NCBI GenBank assembly: GCA_022264855.1
Contig: JABYQU010000001.1
Location: forward strand, 682,001 to 746,000
DNA: 64,000 nucleotides
Source of the DNA: Lenzites betulinus
Taxonomy: Eukaryota; Basidiomycota; Agaricomycetes; Polyporales; Polyporaceae
Reading direction: 5' to 3'
Position numbers and translations under genes: made by a program. Under the pieces are notes generated by a model. The model made no database searches, was not told the origin of the DNA, and saw only the letters and a list, made by a program, of their open reading frames with translations. This document shows positions 12,088-24,174 of this stretch, piece after piece. How positions within the stretch are numbered: the stretch's first letter is position 1; the number at the start of each line of letters is the position of its first letter.

Positions 12088-13541
12088 ATGGCGAACAGCG
12101 CCGTCCCGCTTCCGGTCGAGGTCTACGAACAGATCATCGATTCCACAGCGACAGGACTCCCGCTCTGGACCTCTCAGGAGGAGTACGAGACGTTCAAGAA
12201 CTGCGCACTCGTATGCCGCGCCTGGCTCCCCCGCAGCCGTTGGAATCTGTTTCTCTCCATACATATCATACGGGCCTCGCAGGTGGATCGGCTCCTCTCA
12301 GTATACTCCTCAAACCCCTCTTTGCTGGATCTCGTGCAATATGTTCACGTCGGCGCATTTGATACGGACACATGGCCCACGGATGGTGTTTCCGCCAGAG
12401 ATCCGTATATCCCGTTCGCGAACGGACGCCTCACACAGGCTCTACGGAATGCTCGCGTCTTTCGGCTCACGGGATTGACCTGGTTCAACTATCCGCCGGT
12501 GTATACATCCCTATTCGGACAATTCAAAAACCTAATCGACCTGCAGCTGAACTCAATTCACTTTGGCTCGGCCGCAGACGTCGTTCGCATGGCTTGGAAT
12601 TGCCCTGCGCTCGAGGCCCTGGCTATACAGTACTGCCGTTTCAGCCACGTAACTTCAGAGGCGGACGCCACGCGGCTCCAGGGGGCACGCCGGACTAAGG
12701 CGTGCAGACACTTGCAACGAATAGATCTGGAAGATGTGTGTAGTCCTTTCGGGCTCGGCGTGCACGCGATTCTGAACCGTTCATGATAGTGGCAGGACTC
12801 GAATTTCACACCTCCTCTACTTGCTTTGGGCGACACGGTCAAAACGCTTTTCTTAAATTTCAACAGTGCGAAGCCATGGCGGGTTGGAGGCGAGCAGCCC
12901 TCTGACGTCTTTATGTCCGTTCGCATGCTTACTCGTGTTTCCAGGCCGCGTCCTGGATATTGTCTCGCACTATCGCGCGCTGGAGTCTCTTCACCTTACT
13001 ATGGTGTTTACCTGGGACGAATCTCAACATACCCTGTCCCACGAAATCCCAGGATATGAGCGCGAAGCACCACTTCTCGCGTTCCTCGCGTACATACAGC
13101 CCGACCATCTCAAAAAACTCGAGCTCAGTCTACAACCCGTATTCGCACTTCGCGACCATGCTCCGCCCGATGACGGATGGACCGAGGACATGGACGTTCC
13201 CGTACGGACGTACACGATCAGCCGCTCCCAGATGATCGAGAAAGTCATCGGACGAGATATCATGAACATCCTCGACCCGAAACGCTTCTTGAATCTGGAG
13301 GAACTCATCTTTAACATCGAGGACGATGTCCACGTGTGCGATGTCGACTGGTGGTGGGAGCGGGTGAACAAGGTACTGCCGTCCTGGCCGAAGCGTCTCG
13401 GCTTCTCGATTGACCTTGGTAAGTACCCATTGTTAGGATTCATGGGACACAGGTTGAGGGGCTTGTGTCTATGTAGCACCGTTTGTCGAAGCACATTCAT
13501 CGGAACTATGGTTAGCGGAGGACGCTACACCGTCCGCATAG
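12088..13541 (+). CDS. F-box domain protein
   Basis: The protein starts MANSAVPLPVEVYEQIID and continues with CALVCRAWLPRSR, the two halves of a fungal F-box that would bind Skp1 in an SCF ubiquitin ligase. Leucine-rich, irregular repeat-like sequence follows (LTQALRNARVFRLTGL, LESLHLTMVFTW), a probable substrate-binding region. Two in-frame stops (TGA TAG at 12784-12789) fall inside a 60-bp intron, 12736-12795, with donor GTGTGT and acceptor GGCAG, which keeps the frame. A second intron must lie around 12910-12946, where the frame changes, but its donor is weak. A third (GTAAGT at about 13421, acceptor near 13478) gives a short last exon ending at TAG 13539-13541. The ATG at 12088 is the first in frame. 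Substrate is unknown. Confidence 0.72.
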
Positions 13542-13662
13542 CCATCCACTATTCGAGTTTTGGCCACAGACACCAATGTAAGGGCGCGGAAGACGTGTTT
13601 GACTCCTTATCACCATATGAGCGTATTGGTATGTACATGCCCCCCCGCAAGTACTGAGAACG

Positions 13663-15193
13663 TTAATCGCACGGCATCGACCAACCCTGCCAGTCAAACC
13701 TCCCGTCCTGAATGTCGGTAATGCGCGTATGTAGCGCCCTCCCCACCGGACCCAGGCCCCCCTCAAACGAAGGTAGCATGATGTCTTCTCCTTGATATCC
13801 GATGCGCCCGATGGGGACAACGATTACTGCAGTTCCAACCGCGAATACTTCCAGCACGCGGTCCTGAGACAGCCACGTCTGCAACTCCGCCATAGTGAAG
13901 ACGCGCTCGACGGGGAATAGGCGCAGCGATGGGGAAAGATTCGGTAGGGCAGTGCGCGAGGAATGCGCGGCGGCCAGATCCAAGACGGACTCGCGCGTCA
14001 CTCCGGGCAGGATGGTGCCGTCGAGGGGCGGGGTGACTACATCAATGCCTAAAAGATGGCAGGTTCAATCATGGGTTATAGTTATGAAGAGGCGGACAGT
14101 ATGCGTACCACCATCGTCGCGCTTCAATGCGACGAAGAAGTTCATGACCCCTGCCTCCGTGACCTTGTCGCCTAGGAGCCACAGCGTCTGATCATAGCCC
14201 TGTCCTTGAGCGAGCTGGTGCGGGCCAAGGATCGGGCCGTAGTTGCCTGCAATCTTATATTCGCCTGTTCCGCCGGGCCACGCGCGGACAGTGTCGGACA
14301 AGGCGAGCAGAGAAAGCGGGCGCGAGCCGTCGTTGGAATTGTATGGGCCTGTCGGAGCGCACATCACGTACAACGTCGCGCTGTTTGAGACGGCGAGGGC
14401 AATGCCTGAAGAAGGCACGAATGAGCCTGCGTGAATGTACGAATCGAAAATAATGAATGTGACTAACCCGCGCGTGTGCCGGTTATCATGGGGCGGATGT
14501 AAAGACTATGGCCCCGTTTAGCAGGAATCCAATGACGCTCGATCTTGACCAGGGCTTTGATAAGCTTGAGCAGTTCATCTTGGTCGAAGCGCTACGGCAG
14601 GGGGCTAAGATAGAAATAGAAACGCCGCTCGTACGGCGACGTACCGGAAGAGCAACCCGAGCGGCAGAACGTGCGAACCTTGCCATGTTTTTCTCGGCTC
14701 GATAGAGTCGTGGATCGCCGTTAGGATCGAGGTACGCCTTTCATCGGTGGGCATTTGTGTGCTATACATGAGTGAACGCACGTACTTTCATGCCTTCAAA
14801 CGCAGTCGTGGCGTATTGCAAGCACGAGCTGGCCGGGTCCAGAGTAAGGGGTCCGTAGGGCCTGATCTCGGGAGCAGACCATCCGGTTACAGGATCATAT
14901 GTGGCGAACAGCATATGGTCTGTCATGTTCTGAAAATGGCGCAAATTGTATCGTGCATTCATACAGGAAATATAGGGAACGGCTCTACCTGTCCAAAGCG
15001 TAGTTCATTGGCGGGAGGGACGGGTTTCAGTTCTGTTGCAAGTTTAATGACAAGTTTTGAAGACTAACAGAGGTGAGAACGTCGAGTTTGCGCAAGTAAT
15101 AGGAGCACTCACATCTAACTGAGCAAGATTGGTGGAGGCGGCCGTAGAGACATCAGGTTGAGTAGTAGCGGCAACAGTAGTATAATCTGCCAT
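13663..15193 (-). CDS. Branched-chain amino acid aminotransferase
   Basis: A spliced fold-type IV PLP enzyme. Recognisable pieces in order are GWSAPEIRPYGPLTLDP and TTAFEGMKVRAF (N-terminal domain), KIERHWIPAKRGHSLYIRP with ITGTRA, then EYKIAGNYGPILGPH, where the Lys is the PLP-binding residue, and a C-terminal FPVERVFTMAELQTWL region. It interconverts Leu, Ile and Val with their 2-oxo acids using 2-oxoglutarate/glutamate. The ATG at 15193 starts MADYTTVAATTQPD, which lacks the basic amphipathic look of a mitochondrial presequence, so a cytosolic (BAT2-like) enzyme is inferred. The last exon contains VGTAVIVVPIGRIGYQG and ends at 13663. The gene converges on the F-box gene to its left. Confidence 0.9.
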
Positions 15194-17337
15194 GTCAGCC
15201 CTGTGAAGACGATACGTTTCCCTTCGAGCAAGGAAATTCAACGAAGTGCGCGATGTCCATGCAGCCTAGTTATACCGGATTCAGAGACGAGAAGCCATCT
15301 TGGACATCTTCTGACTCGACGAGAAGCTGCGGGCACAGTGTCCTCGGGGTGCTGGGCTGTCAAGGTGAAACCTAGCATGACTGTAATGGAAGGGTTGTAG
15401 TACGGCCCATGCCGCCGCAGTACCATCGACTGATAGACCGCCGCCATGAATCTGCAATCACCTGTCCAACGTACATATGCTAGTACTGTTCTGTCATCGT
15501 TGTGATACTTTACATGGTTCAGGAGGACACCATCTTGCAACATCTGCGAGATCATTGCAATTGGGGTTGTCATTCATGCTGGTGTTTTGACATCACAGGC
15601 ATGCGAATCCGGCCACGCGATGGCTCGAGCAACCAATGATTGTAGACCCAGATAATAAGATATCATGACTTTCGAGAGGTGATTGCAAACGCTGGTGCAT
15701 GAAACAAAGCTGCAGCATGAAGATTCTGAAGAACGACCGTGCGACGTGGAGAGAGAGAGACTTGCAGAACAGACGCCACATAGCTTTACAGCGCGCAATA
15801 AGAAAAGCTTACAACATTAATGATGGCCCGCTGTATACTAGCTCGGAATAGTGATAATTATAATACCGAAGTCTAGATACAAGCGAACGTTTTCAATGTC
15901 ACATTATAACCGGTGCTAGTAGTGACGATACAATACCTGTACTTACTCTTAGACTAGGCTCGTAAACCAGCCTCTAGTTCTTGCGGAAGATACTCGTTCC
16001 TTTAGAATTATCGTAGTAGGACCCCTGACATAGCGCCTAAATGTCCTATACGGATGCTGAAGGAAATGCCCCAAAATTGGGCCTCAGGTCCGAGGCTTAT
16101 GCTGAAGGAAAGGGGGCCCGTGGGGCCCGAGGTCCGAGCTTACTATGCTGTAGGAAAGGTCGTGCCGTGGCCAAGGTCCGATTTTCTATGCGGTAGTAAG
16201 TGGGTGGGTGGTCGGGGGCCCCTGCGGATCGCGAGAGCCCACAGACCTTGAGCGTATAGGGTTAGGGCTATCTGTAGCTTCTCTCAAAACTCGTTCTCAA
16301 TTTCTATCGGCCAGTCGACGTCAGCGTCGTTTCTTCAGTCTCCAGTCATTAAGTATGCCATATGCATGTATCAGGTTGCAAGCTGCACGCGTCATAGCGC
16401 ATAAGTAATGGTTGTAGCATAACGTCACGGTGTCCGACCCCAACTGTAAGCGCCCAGCACCTGTGCCCTGACTGGGCAAGATTACTAGATCTCTTCTTCC
16501 TTCCATGTACTGCGGATGCAACTAGTACTGCAATCACTTCTGTCCCCTGTGCACAGTCCGGTATATCTACTCAAGCAGCGTTGGCTTGGGTGTTCTCTCT
16601 CAGTCTTGCTCTATAGTTTCCAACCCAACCATGAGAAATTCTGCAGCACCTTTCGATCAGGAAAACACACACGTCGCACCCCCTCCAACGCTGGCGGTTT
16701 ACGAGAACTGCGTCAGCCTTGTTATGACCTGGGTGACCCGAGGGACGACCTCGACGCGCAGTATGGACACAGGCACAGTCCGTAAGTAGCTGCGGATAGT
16801 GACCTACTGACTGTGAGGACATGCCGTCAATGAAACGCGCCGACATGGCCTGAGCGCGTCAAGCACAGGCGCATCGACAGCATCGTGTTCCACTGGACCC
16901 TACTTGCTATCAGATCTATAGTGTCCAGACTTGTCTCTCCAGGCTGCGCGTCGGATGCTTACCAGTGACGAGGACATGAATACAGCTTACGACTCACCTT
17001 TAAAACGCAGGAGTCCTGGCCCGACACTCGCGGGTGCAAGACATGTACACTTACTCGTCGCCGAACCACCCGCGGAATAGCACAGGAAGCTCCCGATGAC
17101 GAAGGAGCAGTGATAGGGTGATTGCTGCGTGGTGTCATTTTTGGATTCATCTCGGCGACGATTGTTCCCTCTCGAGCTGACGGAGTACCAGATAAACATC
17201 ACGCCGTCCATGCGCGTTGCGCCCAGTTGCGCCGTACATACGTACGAGCGCACATTACTACATTGCACAGTCATAGCCATTCCTGTCTGGTGACCGCGCC
17301 GATCACACGAAGTACCACCCTAACATAGCCAACGTAT
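15194..17337. other. Long intergenic stretch with a degenerate tandem repeat; possible short exons
   Basis: About 2.1 kb with no clear gene. A degenerate tandem repeat lies at 16054-16196. Around 16631-17077 the plus strand has a short Thr/Ser-rich frame ending near a GTAAGT-like donor, and later an exon-like piece ending VHLLVAEPPAE. They may belong to a small spliced gene, but no domain or clean junction supports it. Confidence 0.4.
16054..16196. repeat. Degenerate direct repeat, about 45-bp unit, three copies and a stub
   Basis: Copies begin at 16054, 16099, 16145 and 16188, each opening ATGC-G-AGGAA or a close variant, with GGCC-rich middles and a shared AGGTCCGA core near the end of each unit. 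Spacing is 45, 46 and 43 bp. No coding role is seen. Confidence 0.55.
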
Positions 17338-17349
17338 GTATATATATAT
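17338..17349 (+). promoter_or_regulatory. TATA-like run upstream of the glycosyltransferase
   Basis: A TATATATATAT run about 65-75 bp before the ATG at 17413, a plausible TATA box for the UDP-glycosyltransferase gene. Position and composition are the only support. Confidence 0.3.
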
Positions 17350-17412
17350 CCTCTGTGCGTCAGGTAAGTTTCTCCTTCTTTCCACCGAGACTTGCAAGTG
17401 CTGACGACGAAA

Positions 17413-19516
17413 ATGTCGACCGCGCAGAAACACGTTGTTGCCTTCCCGTACCAGGCCTGGGGTACGTTCGTGCATCGATATCCGCGTTTTGCATAACTCA
17501 TGAACATGGATATTATAGGACACACGCGTTCGCTAGTACACCTCATTGCGCATTTGGTAAAACTGCGCGACATCAGGGTGACGTTCATCTCGACCGACGC
17601 GTTCTATGACCGCACTGTGACGGAACTAGCTCGTGGCTTTGTGGCAGGCCAGGAGGAATACGCACAACGCGTGAGGTATGCCGCACCGAGTCCGAGTTGC
17701 GCCCTTATATTCATTTGTATCGCAGGGTGGTGTCAGTAGGCCCCGTCGAGTGGTCGCATTTCAGGCAACTCGACGAAGGTTTCATCGGCTTGTGGGTGCA
17801 GCTCGTTGCTGGAGAAGCGATTGTATGCAAAAAGACGGGCACTCGCTTCGACCCACTGCCTAAACCGGATGCAATCATTATCGAGGTGCGCGCCTTCGAG
17901 TCCGTCGTTCGGTCCTTGGACTGACCTCCAGTACCGCGCATGCTAGTGTCTCGCAGTCAAGCCCATCCACGCCGTGAAGGAGCTAGTTGGGGACTCCATC
18001 AAGATTTACGCATGGATGTCTGGCTCGACATCCATACTCTTCCACTTTCTCGGACCCAAACGAGCACCTGGGGGAGGAAGTCTTGTGGAGGCAATCGAGG
18101 CGGAGGTTCAGCGAACTGGCCGACCCGCGCAAGACGTCGCCGCGGATGTGCGTACACACGTTCGATCCCGTGTGATGTCTACTCACTGTAGCCTAGATGG
18201 CTTACTTTCCCAAGGGAGAGCTTATCACAGCCCCTGGGCTGCCGCCCATGCACGACTACGAGTATCATCCTCAAAACGTACGTGTTACTCTATCCAATCG
18301 CACCGGGGCATAGCTCTCACAGTTGGTATCAGTTCGGTATGCCGAAGGTGATGGCAGGAGAGGTGTTCCCATTTGTCCACGAGTGAGGCGTTCAGCTCCA
18401 CGTCAGTCGCGCATTCTTGCTGAACACTTCCGGTATCGCAGCGCTCTCGAACGTTGCGATGGCATCCTACTTGCCGCTGCCGAGCCGACCGAACGCGAGG
18501 CCATAACTGAGGTGAAGCGCCAGTACGCGGAAACCGGGCGTCAGGCATACGTCTGCGGCCCTCTCGTTCCTCCCCAATCTGCGAGCGCGAGCGTGATGGA
18601 GAAGCAGCAGTCTAAGGACAGCGCTCTGATCCAGGAGTTCCTGGACTCGACATTGGAGACAGCGGGCGAGAAGTCCTTGCTCTACGTATGTCGGTTCTGT
18701 TATATTCTTTGAGGGAGTATACCTGATGCGGCGGTCGCCAGATCACATTTGGATCCCTGTACTGGCCCGCAAACCCACAGAATCTATGGGCCTTTCTCGA
18801 TGTCGTGATGGAACTTCAAATTCCTTTCGTGAGTAATGCAGGTATTCACTGCTACCGTGGTAACAAAGACTCACGTTCAGGATGCAGATCATGAGTCACT
18901 CCTCACCGATAGCCGTCATACCAGAGGAGGTGAGAGATAAGGTAAAAGCGTACGGGAAGGGCGTATTATCTCCTTGGGTGCCCCAGCAAACGATCCTCAA
19001 CCACCCGGTGAGATGCCAACGATCCTGTCTGAAATTCTTAGAAGCCGGATATTGATATGACGCCTCACGGCAGGCAACGGGTTGGTTCGTCACACACGGC
19101 GGCCAGAACGGCGTGACCGAAGCTATCTGCGCCGGAGTTCCCCTGTAAGTGCTCTAACCTAGTCCGTACTAGGCGGCACGCTTAACCAGTTCTATTGCAG
19201 CATTTTCTGGCCATTCGCCCACGACCAGCCGACCGCTGCCGTGCACGTCTCCGAGGTGCTCCAGGTCGGGTATGAGCTCATCGAGGTCCGCACCGGCACT
19301 GCCGGCCTGCACACGATCTACCGCAACGGCCGAACGCCCAAAGGTACGATCGAAGCTGTCAAGGAAGAGGCGGGGGACGTGCTCATGAAAGCCTATGGCG
19401 CGGACGGCGCGGAGAAACGCAAACGGCTCGCCTCGCTCACACACGCTGTCATGCACGAGTGGGAGGAGGGTGGCACTGCGCTTAGGGATGCGCAGGCGTT
19501 CCTTGCCAGGCTCTGA
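17413..19516 (+). CDS. UDP-glycosyltransferase (GT1-like)
   Basis: A gene of at least eight exons. It opens HVVAFPYQAWGHTRS, the usual nucleotide-fold start of GT-B glycosyltransferases, with the first intron inside the Gly codon after AW. The middle contains FVAGQEEY and ERCDGILLAAAEPTEREAI. The donor-binding C-terminal domain has FGSLYWPANP, FVTHGGQNGVTEAI and GVPLIFWPFAHDQP, the fungal form of the UDPGT signature. The last exon (about 19201-19516) carries a long helical tail and the stop. Members transfer a sugar from a UDP-sugar to small acceptors such as sterols, lipids or phenolics. The acceptor cannot be predicted. The ATG at 17413 is the first in the hydrophobic start strand; no signal peptide is seen. 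Confidence 0.85.
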
Positions 19517-21593
19517 GACGCGCCTCTGCGGCGTCACTTGTGGTTGCTCAATTGTAATTGTTCATAGATGTTCTATTGGCGAGGGGAGCCCAATTTGAGT
19601 CCGTCTCTTGAGGTGAACTGACAAGCTTGCGAGTCGCCAACTCCCGTTCACATCGGATCTCCGTGCACGGGGCCGCGCTCTTGCAGGCGCAGTCCTCTAG
19701 ACCCGCCTTCGACAGACACACTTCATCAACGCTTAGTATGTCTTATTTTTGTATCATATCTAGAGTCGAGCGCTAAACGTACGAGTAGGTACGTCTTGAT
19801 CGTGAATCGACGATGAATGCAGTTGTGTCAGACTGCCGCCAGCACTGTGTGTGCATCCGAGCTCCCCTCCGGACCCACCATTACCGACGTCGGCCATATG
19901 CTCCTTGCGCCCATGCATCAACACGCAATGGACAGCGGCGGCTGGGAACCACCATGCAGCCGTTCGAGAGACTTCTGTCGTTCCTGGACAGAATTCATAC
20001 GTAAGATCATACGTATAGTCTACCGCCACACATGCGTATGGCCTGCCTTGCAGCAGCCAGACGCGTAGCAGCTGAGGTTTTCGCTCCGACGACCCGGTCT
20101 CCTCAGGATATGGTTGAATCACTACTGCGAGGTGTGTCGCCTGGTTTATGTTGTCAACACGCTGACTTATCATATCATGTAATACTTCCAGATTTTGTCA
20201 ATGTGGACTATCGCGTTAGATAACGACACGTTCCTCGTCTTCAAAAACGCTCATCGACGTCCACAGCGCTCATGTTGAACTACGCAGCGTCATGTGGGTA
20301 TGTACGGCATCGCGTACTCGACGCTTGTGCGCGCACCGTACAAGTGGAACCACTTGCCTGTGATCCTGTATCACTCGGAGCCAAGTACACCGAAGCGCGA
20401 ACGAACACAACTCGGACAAGCCATCCGCCGGCCACTAGTCTACAGGGGCTTGCGCTGGGCTAGAGCCTGTGCTGGCCGTAAGCCCGCATTTTCACCCCAA
20501 GTGCTAGATGAAAGATGCGTTCTTCGGACTTCCCCTCAGTTCTGCGTGTTGACAGTTTCTGCATACTCTATCAGCCTGTCGGTTACCTAACCCATGCGCC
20601 TTTGATACATGCTGTCTGCGCCAGGGGCCGGGACCGGAATGAACGACCGCCGTTAGAAGGCTTCGTACTCACCCGCAGTGTCTGTAGGCACGGCGCGCTC
20701 GGAGATTGCCACCGTGCATCCGCACATGACGCCGCGCAGGTCTGCCGACTCCCGAACGACAGCGGAAGATACCTCTCGGCGTCTTGTGGATTTGGTCGCT
20801 CGCCGTTGTTGTACTAGTGCACCGCAGCATTGACGTATATGGTGCCGAACGCAGACCGAGTAGAAGACGATCCGTGCCCTGGAGAGAGGCAAAGTCCGAG
20901 CTGAGGCTGAGGCCGGGAATATATATATCTAGTCCCCGAGAGAAGTAGTCCCCGGAAGCATTGCAAGTGGCGGCGTTTACGGTTTTGGTTCTGGCTTCCG
21001 CCCTACGCCCGGGTTGAACGACGCGCTGTGCGTCCGTCGCTGAACGAGTTCAAGGCCTTGTCCACCTCGAGGACGCCGAGCGCACCTCCCGCACAGCGGC
21101 GTCAGGAGCATGTACGTACAGCCCGGCGCATGGGCGTGCGCGGACGCTGTCAAGCTGACGACGGGAAGGAGAGGGCAGCGCCCGGGTCCCGCAATAATGT
21201 CGTACGTGTGGCTGAGCCGTGCCGGGGGCCCCCTGCATTCCGTGCAGATCGATCTGGGGGATGACGAGGGCGAGTCCGGGTCGGACGCACTGGGGCGACG
21301 AGAGTGGCAGGACGGATGCTGGAGGCAGCGGGGCGGCAGCATGCCAGGGCAGGATCAGCATTCACTTCACGGCAGGCGCGCGCGCTACTGGCCGCAAAGC
21401 GATGCGCCGTGTCTGCGTCTTGTTTCCGTCCGACCTCGAGCGAGCCGCACTGAGCGTCCCCGGGCAAGCAGGACACGGTCGAGGGCGTCAAGCTGGGTGC
21501 TATACCCCCTTATAACCCGCCTGCCCAATAGCCTTCTCCCTCTTCCAGGTCGCCACCCCGGGCGCCCGTCCGTGACCACTTGCTCACTTGCCC
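19517..21593. other. Intergenic, no gene recognised
   Basis: Two kilobases between the glycosyltransferase and ERG8. Several frames of 60-120 codons exist, including GC-rich ones at 21000-21500 open on both strands, but none shows a domain or splice pattern I can defend. Confidence 0.5.
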
Positions 21594-23659
21594 ATGACCA
21601 TGTCGTCCCCGGCACCCACTGTCGTCTCCTCGCCTGGCAAGGTCCTCCTCGCGGGCGGGTACCTCGTCCTCGACCCTGCCTACTCCGGCGTCGTGGTCTC
21701 GACCAGCTCGCGTTTCTACACCGTCATCGAGACCCTGCCACAGCCTCCCGCGCGCGCGGAGGGCCCTTCTCAGATCCGTGTTCGATCACCCCAGTTCCTC
21801 GACGCGACCTGGCTCTACTTCGTCGACCTCGCCGCCCCCACCGGCGTGAGCGTCGAGGCCGTCGCACCCAAGTAAGACTCATGTCTGTCCTCTGCATCCG
21901 CGTGTCAAGACGTCGCGCGCTTGCCATCGCACTTCCAATTGACGCCCATCGACAGTGCAGATAGCGTTCCCTCGAAAAACAAATTCGTTCACCTCGCGCT
22001 TCAGCGCACCCTCTCGCTGGCCGCGGAGCTGAGGAGCGTGGGGACGCTACAAAACACTCTATCGTACGGGCTCGACATCACGATCGTGGGCGACAACGAC
22101 TTTTACTCGCAGCGAGCGCAGGCAAGTCTTGCGCCACTTTTAATTTCTGTCGATGTACAAATTGATCACGTGTGTCTTCATAGCTCACAGCGAACAACCT
22201 CCCTCCTACCCTAGCATCTCTCGAGAAGCTCCCGCCTTTTAATAAGACCGACGTGCGACTCGCAGACGTGCACAAGACTGGTCTAGGATCGTCCGCGGCG
22301 CTGATCACGTCTCTCGTTTCTGGGCTTCTCCTTCACTTAAACGTTATTCCTGCCGATTCATTCGCGACGGAAGGCGGCACTGCGGACGCGAGCGAAGGTC
22401 GAAAGCTTGCGCATAACCTTTCTCAATATGTGCACTGTTTGGCACAAGGGAAGGTCGGGAGCGGCTTCGACGTGTCTGCGGCCGTGTTTGGCAGCCAACT
22501 GTATACGCGCTTCGATCCGGCGGTGATTGAGCCTCTTATGACTGAGAACATGGTAGGCTGTTCTGTGTACGCTAACAAGATACATTTTCGGAGGCTGACG
22601 ATAACGATCCACAGCTAAGCCAGTCTCTACATCCTATCATCTCACCATCACATCCTGCATGGACTTATCGTGTCGAGCCGTTCAAGCTCCCGCCACAAAC
22701 ACGACTGATGCTTGCCGATGTGGATGCGGGGAGCGACACGCCGTCACTGGTGGGAAAAGTGCTCAAGTGGCGGAAAGCGAACAGCGAAGATGGTCAGTAG
22801 TACACGCCCCGGATCGTTCCCCCCGACTAGCCTCACTGACAGTCCTCCCTGAAACGCAGCCAAGAAGCTGTGGGATACTATCGACGGTCTCAATGGAAGC
22901 CTGAGCAAAACGCTGCTCAACCTTGCGACGATGGCGGAGAAGAACCCGACGGCGTACCGGAAGGCAGTCAAGTACATCTCGACCATCCAGAGCGTCCAGG
23001 TCCGTGTGCCTCGCACATCTGTCCGTTCCGTACCCCCGTGCCTGCTGCTGACACGCTGTATACGATCCGGATAGTGGCTCGCGAACCCGAATATCGCCGA
23101 AAACAAGAACCACATCGAGCTCAAGGAGGTGATAGAGGAGTTCCTCAACGCGCACATCATATCCGAGGTCAGTGCCCCACTCCCCACGCCCACCGCGCAT
23201 TCCCGCGCAGGCGCACTCAACACGAGCGCACGCTGACGCTCACGGTGCCCGCCACAGTCCATCCGCTCAAACATGCGCACGATGGGCGAGCGCGCAGACG
23301 TGCCCATCGAGCCCCCCGAGCAGACTGCGCTCCTCGACGCGTGCATATCCGTCGCGGGTGTCATCGGCGGTGGCGTCCCCGGAGGTGCGCGCTTCTCCCC
23401 GCCCTAACTCCCGCGTGCCTGCACTGACAACGCCACAGCCGGCGGGTATGATGCCATCTGGCTGCTCGTGTGCGACCCCGTCAACTGCCCCGCGGAGGAG
23501 CTGCCTGCGAGCCGCGTCGAGCGCGTGTGGAGCACGTACACCGGCCTGGACGTCTCGCCGCTGCTCGCGTCGGAGAGTGCCGCGAAGGGCGTCCGTGTGG
23601 AGAGCCTGGATGCCGTCCCTGGGCTGGCGGACATCGTGCATGTGCCCGGATCACACTGA
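21594..23659 (+). CDS. ERG8: Phosphomevalonate kinase
   Basis: A GHMP-family kinase that phosphorylates mevalonate-5-phosphate to the diphosphate with ATP, a step of the isoprenoid and ergosterol pathway. Motif 1 SPGKVLLAGGYLVLD lies about 12 residues from the start. The ATP-binding loop KTGLGSSAALITS follows at about 22270-22310, then KVGSGFDVSAAVFGSQ and, near the C-terminus, GGYDAIWLLVCD. At least six introns are needed; the last exon begins near 23440 and ends at TGA 23657-23659. Two ATGs are possible, at 21594 and 21600; both precede motif 1 and differ by two residues. The match to fungal ERG8 is clear along its length. Confidence 0.92.
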
Positions 23660-24174
23660 CGGGGGTGGCGGGATGGCTGTGGGCGCTTATCGTCGAGGAG
23701 GAGCTGCGAGGTTGCGACGGAGGTTGCGCTTTGTTATCGTATCTTTGCTGTGAGGTATATATATGCGACTTTGTTCAGGGCTGTTAGCTATAGAATTCTC
23801 TGTAATAGTGAAGCCTGCGTTCTGAGCGGACTCCTTGCCATCCTCGTGCGTGCGCTCCGCGAGCATACGAGGAAGCAGCTGCGCGATTCGCTGAGAGGAT
23901 GGTCAGCACACTGCACAGTGTGAGTACTATACTGGGCTCTAACGAAGCGAGGATCGACGGGCGTGCTGGTATTATCATATCATCTGGTGTACATGTAGGC
24001 AAGGGAAATTGTCCGTGCGAACTGTCCGTCTGCCCGTGATCATCTAACGCGACAGCCAAGGATTCTGGATATATCGTAGTGATGTGTGTAAGGAAGGGAA
24101 CATAGAGAAGCGCGAGATGCATCGACAGGGTAACGTAGGTGAGAAGCGAGGCGAAGACAGCGGGAAGGGCGTCA
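23660..24174. other. Intergenic between convergent genes
   Basis: ERG8 and the transporter gene converge here. An AT-rich stretch, GTATATATATGCGAC near 23754-23769, may belong to the ERG8 3' end. No gene is recognised. Confidence 0.5.

Noticed and set aside
12784..12789. Nonsense codons disabling the F-box gene at 12088
   Set aside because: Both stops lie inside a 60-bp segment with good donor and acceptor that is removed without changing the frame.
20272..20590. Possible exon reading YGIAYSTLVRAPYKWNHLPV
   Set aside because: The piece looks protein-like but no neighbouring exon, splice site or family match could be found.
21110..21964. 284-codon plus-strand open frame
   Set aside because: It overlaps the start of ERG8 in another frame; the composition is that of a GC-rich chance frame and no domain is visible.
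2068..23659. A sterol gene cluster formed by ErdS and ERG8
   Set aside because: They are 16 kb apart on opposite strands with tRNA, RabGAP, F-box, aminotransferase and glycosyltransferase genes between; no shared control is visible.
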